Source of the DNA: Thalassospira mesophila
GTDB taxonomy: Bacteria > Pseudomonadota > Alphaproteobacteria > Rhodospirillales > Thalassospiraceae
Reading direction: 5' to 3'
Length of the DNA: 64,000 bases
Assembly (NCBI RefSeq): GCF_002115755.1
Contig: NZ_JFKA01000003.1
Location: forward strand, 1 to 64,000
Below, piece by piece: positions 16,924-24,793 of this stretch. The translations under genes were made by a program, and so were the position numbers. The notes below the pieces were generated by a model, which ran no database searches, was not told the DNA's origin, and saw only the letters and a list, made by a program, of their open reading frames with translations. Numbering within the stretch: the first letter of the stretch is position 1; each line of letters starts with the position of its first letter.

Positions 16924-17009
16924 ATTACTTGCGGCGCTTTTTAGTGTCCGCCTCCCGCAAGGGAACTATATGTCGGAGGGAATCTTTGGGTTCCCTCCGA
17001 TCTTTGTTT
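16924..17009 (+). ncRNA. Candidate intergenic small RNA with two hairpins
   Basis: About 85 bases from the predicted start to the T-rich end. Hairpin one has stem CTTGCGG/CCGCAAG (16928-16934, 16955-16961) and a loop that includes CCGCCTC. Hairpin two is a perfect 10-base stem TCGGAGGGAA/TTCCCTCCGA (16973-16982, 16991-17000) followed by TCTTTGTTT, which looks like an intrinsic terminator. There is no reading frame of note inside. Pyrimidine-rich loop sequence of this kind can pair with ribosome binding sites, as in some alphaproteobacterial small RNAs, but targets are unknown. An alternative view is a leader or attenuator of mmcB. Confidence 0.5.
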
Positions 17010-17049
17010 GAAGGCTGTCTGCCCGCGCTGTTCGAGCGATTTGTTCTCT

Positions 17050-17502
17050 ATGACAAAAATGAAAAAATCCCGCCCTGAAATAACTGCCGAGGTTACCGAA
17101 GGTGTGTGCCGGTTGCTGCATCACCATAATATGGCATGCGTCACAGAATTGCGGCTGGGCAATGGCCGCAGGCTCGATGTGTTGGCAATGGGCACAAAGG
17201 GCGAATTATGGGCGGTTGAGGTCAAATCATCGGTCGAGGATTTTCGGGTGGACGCCAAATGGCAAAGTTATGGTGACTATTGCGACCGGTTTTTCTTTGC
17301 CGTGCCGATGGAATTTCCCCGTGAACTGATACCGGATGATCAGGGGCTTATTATTGCCGACCGGTTTGAAGCGGCCATTATTCGCCCCGCCGAAGAAAGC
17401 AGGCTAAATGCGGCGCGTCGCAAAAAGTTGTTAATTGATTTTGGCCGTCTGGCGGCCGGTCGCCTGCGCGGGGATAGCAAAATGGATGTGCTGATTTCAT
17501 AA
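17050..17502 (+). CDS. mmcB: MmcB family DNA repair protein (DUF1052)
   Basis: A 150-residue protein of the MmcB family, named from Caulobacter where it is in the SOS/mitomycin C response. The fold is a PD-(D/E)xK nuclease-like core: LRLGNGRRLDVLAMG, then WAVEVKSSVEDFRVDAKW with the E-x-K residues, and DRFFFAVP. The frame opens upstream, but the family starts near the ATG at 17050; no clear ribosome site is seen there. It lies directly downstream of the candidate small RNA and upstream of higBA. Confidence 0.85.
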   Translation: MTKMKKSRPEITAEVTEGVCRLLHHHNMACVTELRLGNGRRLDVLAMGTKGELWAVEVKSSVEDFRVDAKWQSYGDYCDRFFFAVPMEFPRELIPDDQGLIIADRFEAAIIRPAEESRLNAARRKKLLIDFGRLAAGRLRGDSKMDVLIS

Positions 17503-17556
17503 AATGCCGATCTTATGTAACGGAATGTATTTTTAGAACAGACACCTTGAGTGAGT

Positions 17557-17604
17557 TTTTGTTGATGCCCTCAACAAAATATTGCGCAATGCGCATGGCG
17601 CAAT
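17557..17604 (+). promoter_or_regulatory. Two palindromes in the higBA promoter, probable autoregulatory operators
   Basis: TTTTGTTGA-TGCCC-TCAACAAAA (17557-17579) and ATTGCGC-N10-GCGCAAT (17581-17587, 17598-17604). Both end just before the higB start at 17617. Type II antitoxins normally repress their own operon through such repeats, so HigA is the likely binder. Confidence 0.55.
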
Positions 17605-17616
17605 TAAGCTGTCGCG

Positions 17617-17895
17617 ATGATCAAAAGTTTTGCCCATAAAGGTTTGGAACAATTTTTCACAACGGGCAGTACCGCCGGGGTGCAAGCGAAGCACGCGCTC
17701 AAGCTGAGAATGCAACTGGCAGCCCTGCATACTGCGAGCACAATAGATGATATGCGCGCTCCGGGGTGGCGGTTACATCAACTCAAGGGGCAACGGAAAG
17801 ATACCTGGTCAATTACCGTAAGTGGTAATTGGCGCATTACTTTTCAGTATCAAAATGGTGATGTGTTTATTGTAAATTACGAGGATTATCACTGA
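17617..17895 (+). CDS. higB: HigB-type toxin (RelE/ParE superfamily)
   Basis: Ribosome-dependent mRNA endonuclease toxin of 92 residues. The start MIKSFAHKGLEQFF, then RMQLAALHTASTIDDMRAPGWRLHQLKG, and the final WSITVSGNWRITFQYQNGDVFIVNYEDYH are typical of HigB. The gene order is toxin first, as in hig loci, and its stop overlaps the antitoxin start by one base (TGATG). Two palindromes in the promoter suggest autoregulation. Catalytic residues of the family, including the basic and aromatic ones near the C-terminus, appear intact. Confidence 0.92.
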   Translation: MIKSFAHKGLEQFFTTGSTAGVQAKHALKLRMQLAALHTASTIDDMRAPGWRLHQLKGQRKDTWSITVSGNWRITFQYQNGDVFIVNYEDYH

Positions 17896-18188
17896 TGACC
17901 ATCCACCAATTTAATCCCCCACACCCCGGTGAATTCATTCGGGAAGTGTATTTGGAACCGCTTGGTTTGTCGGCAAATGAAGCTTCGCGCAAGCTTAAGG
18001 TACATTCATCGACTTTTGGTCGTCTTATCGGTGGGAAGTCTGATGTGTCCGCCGAGATGGCAGTACGACTGGAAGCTGTATTTGGCCGGTCTGCCGAAAG
18101 CTGGTTGGCTATGCAGGATCATTATGATCTTGCACACACGCGCCCGAAGTTAAATCTTTCCGGGCTGGAGCCTGTGCTGTTTGACTAA
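17895..18188 (+). CDS. higA: HigA-type antitoxin (XRE helix-turn-helix)
   Basis: Antitoxin of 97 residues with an XRE-type DNA-binding domain: HPGEFIREVYLEPLGLSANEASRKL, then STFGRLIGGKSDVSAEMAVRLEAVFG. The C-terminal WLAMQDHYDLAHTR segment is characteristic of the HigA family. It neutralises HigB and represses the operon, most likely through the palindromes at 17557-17604. Translation is coupled to higB by the TGATG overlap. A terminator follows. Confidence 0.93.
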   Translation: MTIHQFNPPHPGEFIREVYLEPLGLSANEASRKLKVHSSTFGRLIGGKSDVSAEMAVRLEAVFGRSAESWLAMQDHYDLAHTRPKLNLSGLEPVLFD

Positions 18189-18302
18189 CGAAAGATGCAA
18201 TTTCGCATGTAGATTTTCTTCTGTGTAAGTTAGGGCGTTACCAAAACTGCGTATTGGGGATGTCGGAAGCGAATTATCGGTCGGCTGGTGATGCCAAATT
18301 AT

Positions 18303-18336
18303 AAAACGCCGCAGCAATGAGATGCCGCGGCGTTTT
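18303..18336. terminator. Bidirectional terminator between higA and the indolepyruvate oxidoreductase gene
   Basis: Stem AAAACGCCGC (18303-18312) / GCGGCGTTTT (18327-18336) with A-run and T-run on both sides, so it can end transcription from both convergent genes. Confidence 0.85.
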
Positions 18337-18366
18337 TGCTTGGTCAAATTGTTTCAGGTGCCTGTT

Positions 18367-21300
18367 TTATTCCGCCGCTTGTAAATGTTCGGGCGGGTTA
18401 TGGAACTGCTGGCGTAATTCGGCCTCGCGTTCTTTGACCTTGGCAATATTGGCATCCTTGACATGGCCGTAACCGCGAATTTGTTCGGGCAGGGCCAGAA
18501 GGGCACCGGCGATGCGGTCATTGTCGGCGTTTAGGCCTGCAATTACCTCGTCCACCAATTGTTCATAATGCGTGATTAAGGCACGTTCGGTTTTACGTTC
18601 ATGGGTTTTGCCAAACGGGTCCAGTGCCGTGCCGCGCAGGAATTTGAATTTCGCCAACACACCAAAGGCCGACATCATCCACGGCCCGAAAACCTGCTTT
18701 TTCAAATGCCCGGTGGTGGCATCGCGATTGGCAAGGGCAGGCGGGGCCAAATGGAATTTTACCTTGTAGTTGCCGGTAAAGTTTTTGCGTAATTTGGCGG
18801 TAAAGGTCGGGTCGGTATAAAGACGGGCGACTTCGTATTCGTCCTTATAGGCCAGAAGTTTGAAATAGTATTTCGCAACCGCCTTGGCGATGTGGTCGTG
18901 CCCGTCGCCCAGTTTGGTTTCAGCCTGTGCAACCTTGCGAACCAGTGCTTCATAACGGTTGGCATAAGCCGTGTTCTGATAGCCGGTCAGGAAAATTTTG
19001 CGTTTGGCGATCATATCTTCAAGGGTGGTGGCAATGGGATGGGCCTGCTTTTCGTTCGGCCCAATCACATCAACAACTTTTTGCGCGTCATGGGCAAACA
19101 AACGGCCCCAGTAAAACGACTGCTTGTTCATTTCAATCGCGACACCGTTAAGGTCAATGGCCTGCATCAGGGCTTCTTCGGTAATCGGGATTAGGCCGCG
19201 CTGCCAGGCAACGCCGAGCATAAACAGGTTGGTGGCGATGGAATCGCCCATCAACCGGGTGGCAACGTCGCTGCCTTCAACAAAGCTGACGGCATCAGCC
19301 CCACAGGCATCGGCGATGGCCTTTTTATGCTCGTTGCTTTTAAGCTCAAAATCGGGGTTGCGGGTAAAGGCGCCGGTGATGGTTTCATGCGTGTTGATCA
19401 CAGCTTGGGTAAAGTTACGCCGCATTTTGGCAAGGCCTTCAAAGCTGGCAGCCACCAGCAAATCACAGCCCAGCACCACATTGGCTTCACCCGCCGGGAT
19501 GCGGGCGGCATGCAGTTTTTCCTGATTATCGGCAAAGCGGATATGGCTGACAACAGCCCCGCCTTTTTGTGCCAGACCGGCCATGTCGAGCCCGACAATG
19601 CCTTTGCCTTCAATATGGGCGGCCATGCCCAAAAGGGCGCCGATGGTGACAACACCGGTGCCGCCAACCCCGGTGACCAATACCGACCAAGGCTCCGCCA
19701 GGGATGGAAGTACCGGTTTGGGCAGGGATGCAAACACGGCATCACCATGTTGGTCACCCTTTGCTGCGGCTTCCGGTTTGCGCAGCGTGCCGCCTTCGAT
19801 GGTGACAAAACTGGGGCAAAAGCCGTTCAGGCAGGAGAAATCCTTGTTGCACGCCGATTGGTCAATCGCACGCTTGCGGCCAAATTCGGTTTCAACCGGA
19901 ACAACGGCCAAACAGTTGGATTTCTCGCCGCAATCGCCGCAACCTTCACAGACCAGATCATTGATAAAAACCCGCTTGGGCGGATCAACCATCAGCTTGC
20001 GTTTGCGGCGACGGCGTTTTTCGGCCGCACAGGTTTGATCAAATATCAGGATCGAGGTGCCAGGAACCTCGCGTAGTTCCTTTTGCGTTTCGTCAAGCGT
20101 ATCGCGGTGGCGAATATCAACACCCGGTGCAAAATGGGCATCAATCGGGTATTTATCAGGCTCGTCGGACAAAACGACGATGCGGGTTACCCCTTCATCC
20201 GCCATTTGCCGGGTAATTTGCGGCACACTGATCGGCCCGTCTACCGGCTGGCCACCGGTCATGGCAACCGCGTCGTTAAACAGGATTTTATAGGTAATAT
20301 TCACACCCGATGCGACGGCGGCACGAATGGCAAGCGAGCCTGAGTGATAATAGGTGCCATCGCCCAGATTTTGAAAAACGTGTTTTGTGGTGGTGAACGG
20401 TGCCTGACCAATCCATGTCGCCCCTTCACCGCCCATATGGGTAAAGGTTTCGGTCGAACGGTCCATCCAGTTAACCATGTAATGGCAGCCAATACCGGCC
20501 ATGGCACGGCTGCCTTCGGGGACTTTGGTGGAACTGTTATGCGGGCAGCCGGGGCAAAACCACGGAATACGTGCAACCTCGGGCCGGGGTTCGGCAATTT
20601 CGCGTTCTTTTTGCGCCAGCCATTCAATGCGTTCATGAATTTCGGGGCTGTCAAAAAAGCGGTTGATGCGCGCGGCCAATACTTGCGCGATGCGGGCCGG
20701 GGTTAGCTCGTCCATCGATGGCAGGTTCCAGTTACCCTGTTCGTCAAACTTGCCAATCACGGTCGGGCGCACATCTTCGCGCCAGTTATAAAGCTGTTCT
20801 TTAACCTGATTTTCCATCACCGCGCGTTTTTCTTCGACAACGATGATTTCTTCCAATCCTTGGGCAAATTCGCGCACGTCATCGCGGTTAAGCGGCCAGC
20901 TCATGCCAACTTTTAACACGCGTATGCCGATATTGGCGGCGTCGGTTTCAGAAATGCCCAAATCGTCAAACGCCTGCATGACATCAAGATAGGCCTTGCC
21001 GGTGGTGATAATACCCAGGCGCGGGGTTGGGCTGTCGATCACAATGCGGTTTAGCTTGTTGGCGCGCGCATAGGCCAGTGCGGCATAAAGCTTGTATTTC
21101 ATCAGGCGCTGTTCCTGGTCCTTTGGCGTATCGGGCCAACGAATGTGAACACCGCCATCTGGCAAGGCAAAATCGGGGGTAACAGGGGTAACGCGGTCGG
21201 GGGCGACATCTACTGCAGCCGAACTTTCAACGGTTTCGGCAATGGTTTTCATGGCAACCCAGCAGCCGGAATAGCGGCTCATGGCCCAGCCATGCAGGCC

Positions 21301-21849
21301 AAAATCGATAATATCCTGCACGCCCGACGGGTTTAAAACCGGAATTTGCGCATCGATAAAGGCATATTCGGTCTGATGGGGCAGGGTCGATGATTTGCAC
21401 GAATGATCATCCCCTGCCAGCACAAGCACACCGCCATTTTTAGACGTACCGGCATAGTTGGCATGTTTAAAAACATCGCCAGACCGGTCAACCCCCGGGC
21501 CTTTGCCATACCACAAACCAAAAACGCCATCATATTTGGCATCGGGGTACATATTAACCTGCTGGCTACCCCAGACCACGGTTGCAGCCAGATCTTCGTT
21601 AACGCCGGGTTGAAAGTTGATCTGCTGTTTGGTCAGGAATTTCTTTGCCCGCCATAATTGCTGGTCAAATCCGCCCAGCGGCGATCCGCGATAGCCTGAA
21701 ATACAGCCTGCGGTGTTTAAACCGGCGCGTGCGTCCAATTGCCTTTGCATTAAAGGCAGGCGCACCAGTGCTTGAATACCGGTCAGGTAAATGCGGCCTT
21801 CTTCCAGGGTATATTTGTCGTCCAGGGTTACTGCTGCCAACGTTGCCAT
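18367..21849 (-). CDS. Indolepyruvate ferredoxin oxidoreductase, fused alpha/beta-type large protein
   Basis: Cytosolic thiamine-diphosphate and iron-sulfur enzyme of 1160 residues that oxidatively decarboxylates aryl pyruvates from aromatic amino acids to acyl-CoA. The N-terminal IorA-like pyrimidine/TPP part begins near residue 8. FCPGCPHN lies near residue 433. A ferredoxin-like cysteine group CEGCGDCGEKSNC is near 634 and a second, CNKDFSCLNGFC, near 670. The gamma-type domain VTGVGGTGVVTIGALLG is near 725, and an uncharacterised C-terminal domain typical of the proteobacterial fused form ends the protein. The frame opens at 22050, but the ATG at 21849 (MATLAAV) has AGAGG upstream and matches the family start. 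No Lrp-type regulator is adjacent. Confidence 0.92.
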   Translation of the reverse strand: MATLAAVTLDDKYTLEEGRIYLTGIQALVRLPLMQRQLDARAGLNTAGCISGYRGSPLGGFDQQLWRAKKFLTKQQINFQPGVNEDLAATVVWGSQQVNMYPDAKYDGVFGLWYGKGPGVDRSGDVFKHANYAGTSKNGGVLVLAGDDHSCKSSTLPHQTEYAFIDAQIPVLNPSGVQDIIDFGLHGWAMSRYSGCWVAMKTIAETVESSAAVDVAPDRVTPVTPDFALPDGGVHIRWPDTPKDQEQRLMKYKLYAALAYARANKLNRIVIDSPTPRLGIITTGKAYLDVMQAFDDLGISETDAANIGIRVLKVGMSWPLNRDDVREFAQGLEEIIVVEEKRAVMENQVKEQLYNWREDVRPTVIGKFDEQGNWNLPSMDELTPARIAQVLAARINRFFDSPEIHERIEWLAQKEREIAEPRPEVARIPWFCPGCPHNSSTKVPEGSRAMAGIGCHYMVNWMDRSTETFTHMGGEGATWIGQAPFTTTKHVFQNLGDGTYYHSGSLAIRAAVASGVNITYKILFNDAVAMTGGQPVDGPISVPQITRQMADEGVTRIVVLSDEPDKYPIDAHFAPGVDIRHRDTLDETQKELREVPGTSILIFDQTCAAEKRRRRKRKLMVDPPKRVFINDLVCEGCGDCGEKSNCLAVVPVETEFGRKRAIDQSACNKDFSCLNGFCPSFVTIEGGTLRKPEAAAKGDQHGDAVFASLPKPVLPSLAEPWSVLVTGVGGTGVVTIGALLGMAAHIEGKGIVGLDMAGLAQKGGAVVSHIRFADNQEKLHAARIPAGEANVVLGCDLLVAASFEGLAKMRRNFTQAVINTHETITGAFTRNPDFELKSNEHKKAIADACGADAVSFVEGSDVATRLMGDSIATNLFMLGVAWQRGLIPITEEALMQAIDLNGVAIEMNKQSFYWGRLFAHDAQKVVDVIGPNEKQAHPIATTLEDMIAKRKIFLTGYQNTAYANRYEALVRKVAQAETKLGDGHDHIAKAVAKYYFKLLAYKDEYEVARLYTDPTFTAKLRKNFTGNYKVKFHLAPPALANRDATTGHLKKQVFGPWMMSAFGVLAKFKFLRGTALDPFGKTHERKTERALITHYEQLVDEVIAGLNADNDRIAGALLALPEQIRGYGHVKDANIAKVKEREAELRQQFHNPPEHLQAAE

Positions 21850-22204
21850 ACTGATGACCTCTCTGGTCTTTCTCTCTTGCGGGAAGCCTCGCGGGTCTTT
21901 CGCGTTGTTATTATTTGATGTGGGTCGCACGGATGCGATGCGAAACGCCCGATGTTCAGATAATAATGGTAATGAATGCTGACCTTTTTTCAATTGCTGT
22001 CGCATTGCAACGAACAAAACGCCTGATTGCAGGGGTTGACGTTGCGTCAACTTGTTATTTGCTTATTCCGGTACCGATTTGCGCGCAATTTTATTGCGCA
22101 TCGTGTGCAATGCGAAACGGGGCAGAATATCGAGTCCTTCCTCGAAAGGGCGGCACTTGCCTGTTAAAGTGTGGGGGACGGGTGCTGCCTGACGGAGAAA
22201 AACG
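21850..22204. other. Divergent intergenic region with two palindromes
   Basis: No gene is supported. GTTGACG-TTG-CGTCAAC (22035-22051) and GCGCAAT-TTT-ATTGCGC (22083-22099) are perfect inverted repeats about 190-250 bases upstream of the oxidoreductase start and 105-170 bases upstream of the VOC gene. They are candidate operators for either divergent gene. Confidence 0.5.
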
Positions 22205-22657
22205 ATGGATCAACGACTAAGCCTGATAACCTTGGCCGTGGCCGACATGGCACGGGCGCGCGGTTTTTATGAAAGCGGCATGGGCTGGAAACCGGTGATG
22301 GCGGTGGAAGGCGAGGTGACTTTCTATCAGATGAACGGCCTGATTTTTGGATTGTATAATCGCACAGAAATGGCCAAAGACGGAAAATTTGACGACAACG
22401 GCGCACGCTATTGCGGTATGGCGATGGCCTACAACGCGCGTAGCACTGCTGAAGTGGATGCTGTGTTTGCCCGTGCGGCACAGGCCGGGGCGCATATTCA
22501 AAAACAGCCGGTGAAAACCGACTGGGGCGGGTATTCGGGATATTTCCTCGACCTTGATGGTCACCCGTGGGAAATCGCCCATAACCCGTTCTGGACCATT
22601 ACCGACGATGGCCACATGGTAATACCACCTCAACCGGAGGAGCTGGGGGGAGCGTAA
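22205..22657 (+). CDS. VOC family (glyoxalase/bleomycin resistance-type) protein
   Basis: A 150-residue metal-binding fold protein: LSLITLAVADMARARGFYESGMGW at the start, and the C-terminal GYSGYFLDLDGHPWEIAHNPFW with the family metal-ligand Glu. It could be a dioxygenase, isomerase or resistance protein; the substrate cannot be told. The ATG follows GGAGA. It is divergent from the indolepyruvate oxidoreductase gene and converges with benE, 21 bases apart. Confidence 0.85.
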   Translation: MDQRLSLITLAVADMARARGFYESGMGWKPVMAVEGEVTFYQMNGLIFGLYNRTEMAKDGKFDDNGARYCGMAMAYNARSTAEVDAVFARAAQAGAHIQKQPVKTDWGGYSGYFLDLDGHPWEIAHNPFWTITDDGHMVIPPQPEELGGA

Positions 22658-22678
22658 GGTTCCGAAGCGTTAGACAGA

Positions 22679-23869
22679 TCAGACGGCGGGTGTTTTACGC
22701 TGTCGCAGGTGGGTTAAGGCATAAATCAAGCCACCGGCTATCAGCCCCCAGAACGCACCGGAAATGCCATAAAATGTAAGCCCTGCTGCTGTGACCAGAA
22801 ACGTCACGGCGGCGGCTTCGCGGTTGTTTTCATCGCGAAAGGCAGCAACGGCGGAGCCTGAAAACGCGCCAATCAGGGCCAGTCCGGCGACGGCTTCAAT
22901 CAGGATAGCCGGGGCAAGGCTGACCAGCGCGGTGATGATACCAGCCAGCAAACCAAAGATAATATAAAATATTCCGGCGAAAATGGCGGCCCAGTAGCGT
23001 TTTTTGGGGTCGGGATGGGCATCTTCGCCTGCACACATGGCGGCGGTAATGGCGGCAAGGTTTACCGCGTGGCCGCCAAACGGGGCCGATAACAGCGAAA
23101 AAAAACCGGTGGTGGCAAATAACGGACCGGCGGGCGTGGTGTAATTGTTGACCCGCAAAACAGCCGTGCCGGGAATATTTTGCGATGCCATGGTCACGAT
23201 GAACAGGGGCAGGGCAATGCCCACCAACCCGGCAAGGGTGAATTTTGGCACCACAAATTCGACCGGTGGCACCAGCGATAAATTCAAACCATCGATGGCC
23301 CCGTTTGGAAAACTGACCCCGAAGACCAGCACCAGCACAAAGGCGGCCAAAGCCGCAGGCACGGCAAATAACCGGTTAAACCGGCCCACAATCAGCCATG
23401 CCAGCACAATGGGCAGACCCAGCAAGGGGTTAAACGCGACCGCCTTGATCGGAGCCAAACATAAACCCAGCAACACCCCGGCCAGCATGGCATTGGCCAG
23501 CGGGGCGGGGATGGCGGCAACAGCCTTGCCCAAAGGTTTCCAGATACCGCAAATAATTATCAGGATGGCGCAAATGATAAAGGCACCAACGGCAACCGGA
23601 AAGCCGCCTTCGATAACCCCTGATGTTGCCAGCAGCGCCGCACCTGGCGTCGACCAGGCAATGCTGATCGGCATGCGGGTTTTAAGTGACAGGACAATGG
23701 CGCATAAACCCATCGAGATCGAAAGCGCCATCAGGCCCGATGCCGCCTGAAACGGCGTGGCCCCAACGGCGTTCAACCCCTGAAGAACCACAGCAAACGA
23801 ACTGGCAGCACCGACAAATGCGGCCAGAAAACCCATAAAAAAGTTCTGGGCAGAAATATCGCGCAGCAT
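22679..23869 (-). CDS. benE: Benzoate/H+ symporter BenE family transporter
   Basis: Inner-membrane transporter of 396 residues with about 12 hydrophobic segments. Family signatures include MPISIAWSTPGAALLATSG near residue 66, PLANAMLAGVLLGLCLAPIKA near 122, FGGHAVNLAAITAAMCAG near 265, and a hydrophobic C-terminal half. BenE proteins import benzoate or related aromatic acids with protons. No aromatic ring degradation genes are nearby, so the physiological substrate is open. The ATG at 23869 has GGAG upstream. Confidence 0.9.
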   Translation of the reverse strand: MLRDISAQNFFMGFLAAFVGAASSFAVVLQGLNAVGATPFQAASGLMALSISMGLCAIVLSLKTRMPISIAWSTPGAALLATSGVIEGGFPVAVGAFIICAILIIICGIWKPLGKAVAAIPAPLANAMLAGVLLGLCLAPIKAVAFNPLLGLPIVLAWLIVGRFNRLFAVPAALAAFVLVLVFGVSFPNGAIDGLNLSLVPPVEFVVPKFTLAGLVGIALPLFIVTMASQNIPGTAVLRVNNYTTPAGPLFATTGFFSLLSAPFGGHAVNLAAITAAMCAGEDAHPDPKKRYWAAIFAGIFYIIFGLLAGIITALVSLAPAILIEAVAGLALIGAFSGSAVAAFRDENNREAAAVTFLVTAAGLTFYGISGAFWGLIAGGLIYALTHLRQRKTPAV

Positions 23870-24023
23870 CGGCAGGCTCCAGCAGGGCAGGGATCAAAAA
23901 GAAGCGTAAAGCTAGCCAATGTTTTGTTTTATATCTACAAAAACTGTTGTTTGCGGGGTGCTGGTGTGACGATATCAGGTGATACCTGTTTGGGCCAGGT
24001 ATGGCTATTCGGGCAGGGCGGTA

Positions 24024-24578
24024 CTAACCCGGGTTATAGGCAAAAATGTCGCCTTGGCAATATTTGGCAAGAATGCTGCGCGCCTGTTGTTCGCGGGCGT
24101 CGTCGTTGCTTCGTATCGCAAGCAATAATCCACCGTCTTCCAGCTTTTTCTGAACTTTGTCGGAATGCTGTTTACCAAACAGTTTGGCAAAAACCCCGCC
24201 AATAGCCGCCCCGGCACCACCCGCGCCGATGATGGCGGCGATGGTTGCGACCATTGGGCCGCCTGCGGCCACCATAACCCCCGCAGTAGTAAAAGCGGCA
24301 ACATACATCGGGGCACCAATAATGGCACCGTGCGCATCGCCCATTGGATCGGGGGATGTATAGGTTATGCGCGGGGGGGCCGGGTCATTTTCAAGGTCTT
24401 CCGTTTTGCGGTAAATATGGCCCAGCTTTTGATCGATGGTCAGTTCATTGGCGATCAAGGTCATTTCCGATCGATTGAATCCGGCTGTCTGGAGTTCGGT
24501 TACCGCCTTGTGCATGGTGTCCGCCGTGTCGAAAACACCCATAATCTGCCGGTGACTTTTTTCATGCGAATGGGTCAT
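24024..24578 (-). CDS. General stress protein 17M-like domain protein (hypothetical)
   Basis: A 184-residue protein whose N-terminus (QIMGVFDTADTMHKAVTELQTAGF) matches the YflT/general stress protein 17M-like domain. This is followed by a hydrophobic Ala/Gly-rich stretch from about 88 to 135 (MYVAAFTTAGVMVAAGGPMVATIAAIIGAGGAGAAIGG, split here only for description) that may insert in the membrane. The C-terminal KLEDGGLLLAIRSNDDAREQQARSIL resembles a repeated half. A very strong AGGAGG site precedes the ATG. Function is unknown; a role in stress is only suggested by the domain name. Confidence 0.72.
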   Translation of the reverse strand: MTHSHEKSHRQIMGVFDTADTMHKAVTELQTAGFNRSEMTLIANELTIDQKLGHIYRKTEDLENDPAPPRITYTSPDPMGDAHGAIIGAPMYVAAFTTAGVMVAAGGPMVATIAAIIGAGGAGAAIGGVFAKLFGKQHSDKVQKKLEDGGLLLAIRSNDDAREQQARSILAKYCQGDIFAYNPG

Positions 24579-24735
24579 AGACGCCTCCTGTCGTGGTTTT
24601 TATATCAACGCTTCGGGCACGAAACATGCGGCAAGGGTGAATAGTGCCAAAACACATGAGACAGGATGAAGTTCCGCCGCGGCATAATATGACAGCGGTT
24701 TCGCTGCGATGAGGGACCAAAACGGGCTGGATGGC

Positions 24736-24770
24736 AAAAAGCGCCCGACAAATGAATGCCGGGCGCTTTT
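24736..24770 (-). terminator. Terminator after the MotB-like gene operon
   Basis: Stem AAAAGCGCCCG (24737-24747) / CGGGCGCTTTT (24760-24770) with a 12-base loop. The adjoining A-run on the plus strand gives the U-tract on the minus strand, 24 bases past the MotB-like stop codon. Confidence 0.88.
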
Positions 24771-24793
24771 AAATTTTAACCGTGAAGCCGGAT

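Noticed and set aside
22035-22051. GTTGACGTTGCGTCAAC as an FNR box
   Set aside because: The half-sites TTGAC and GTCAA are separated by five bases, not the four required for FNR-family sites.
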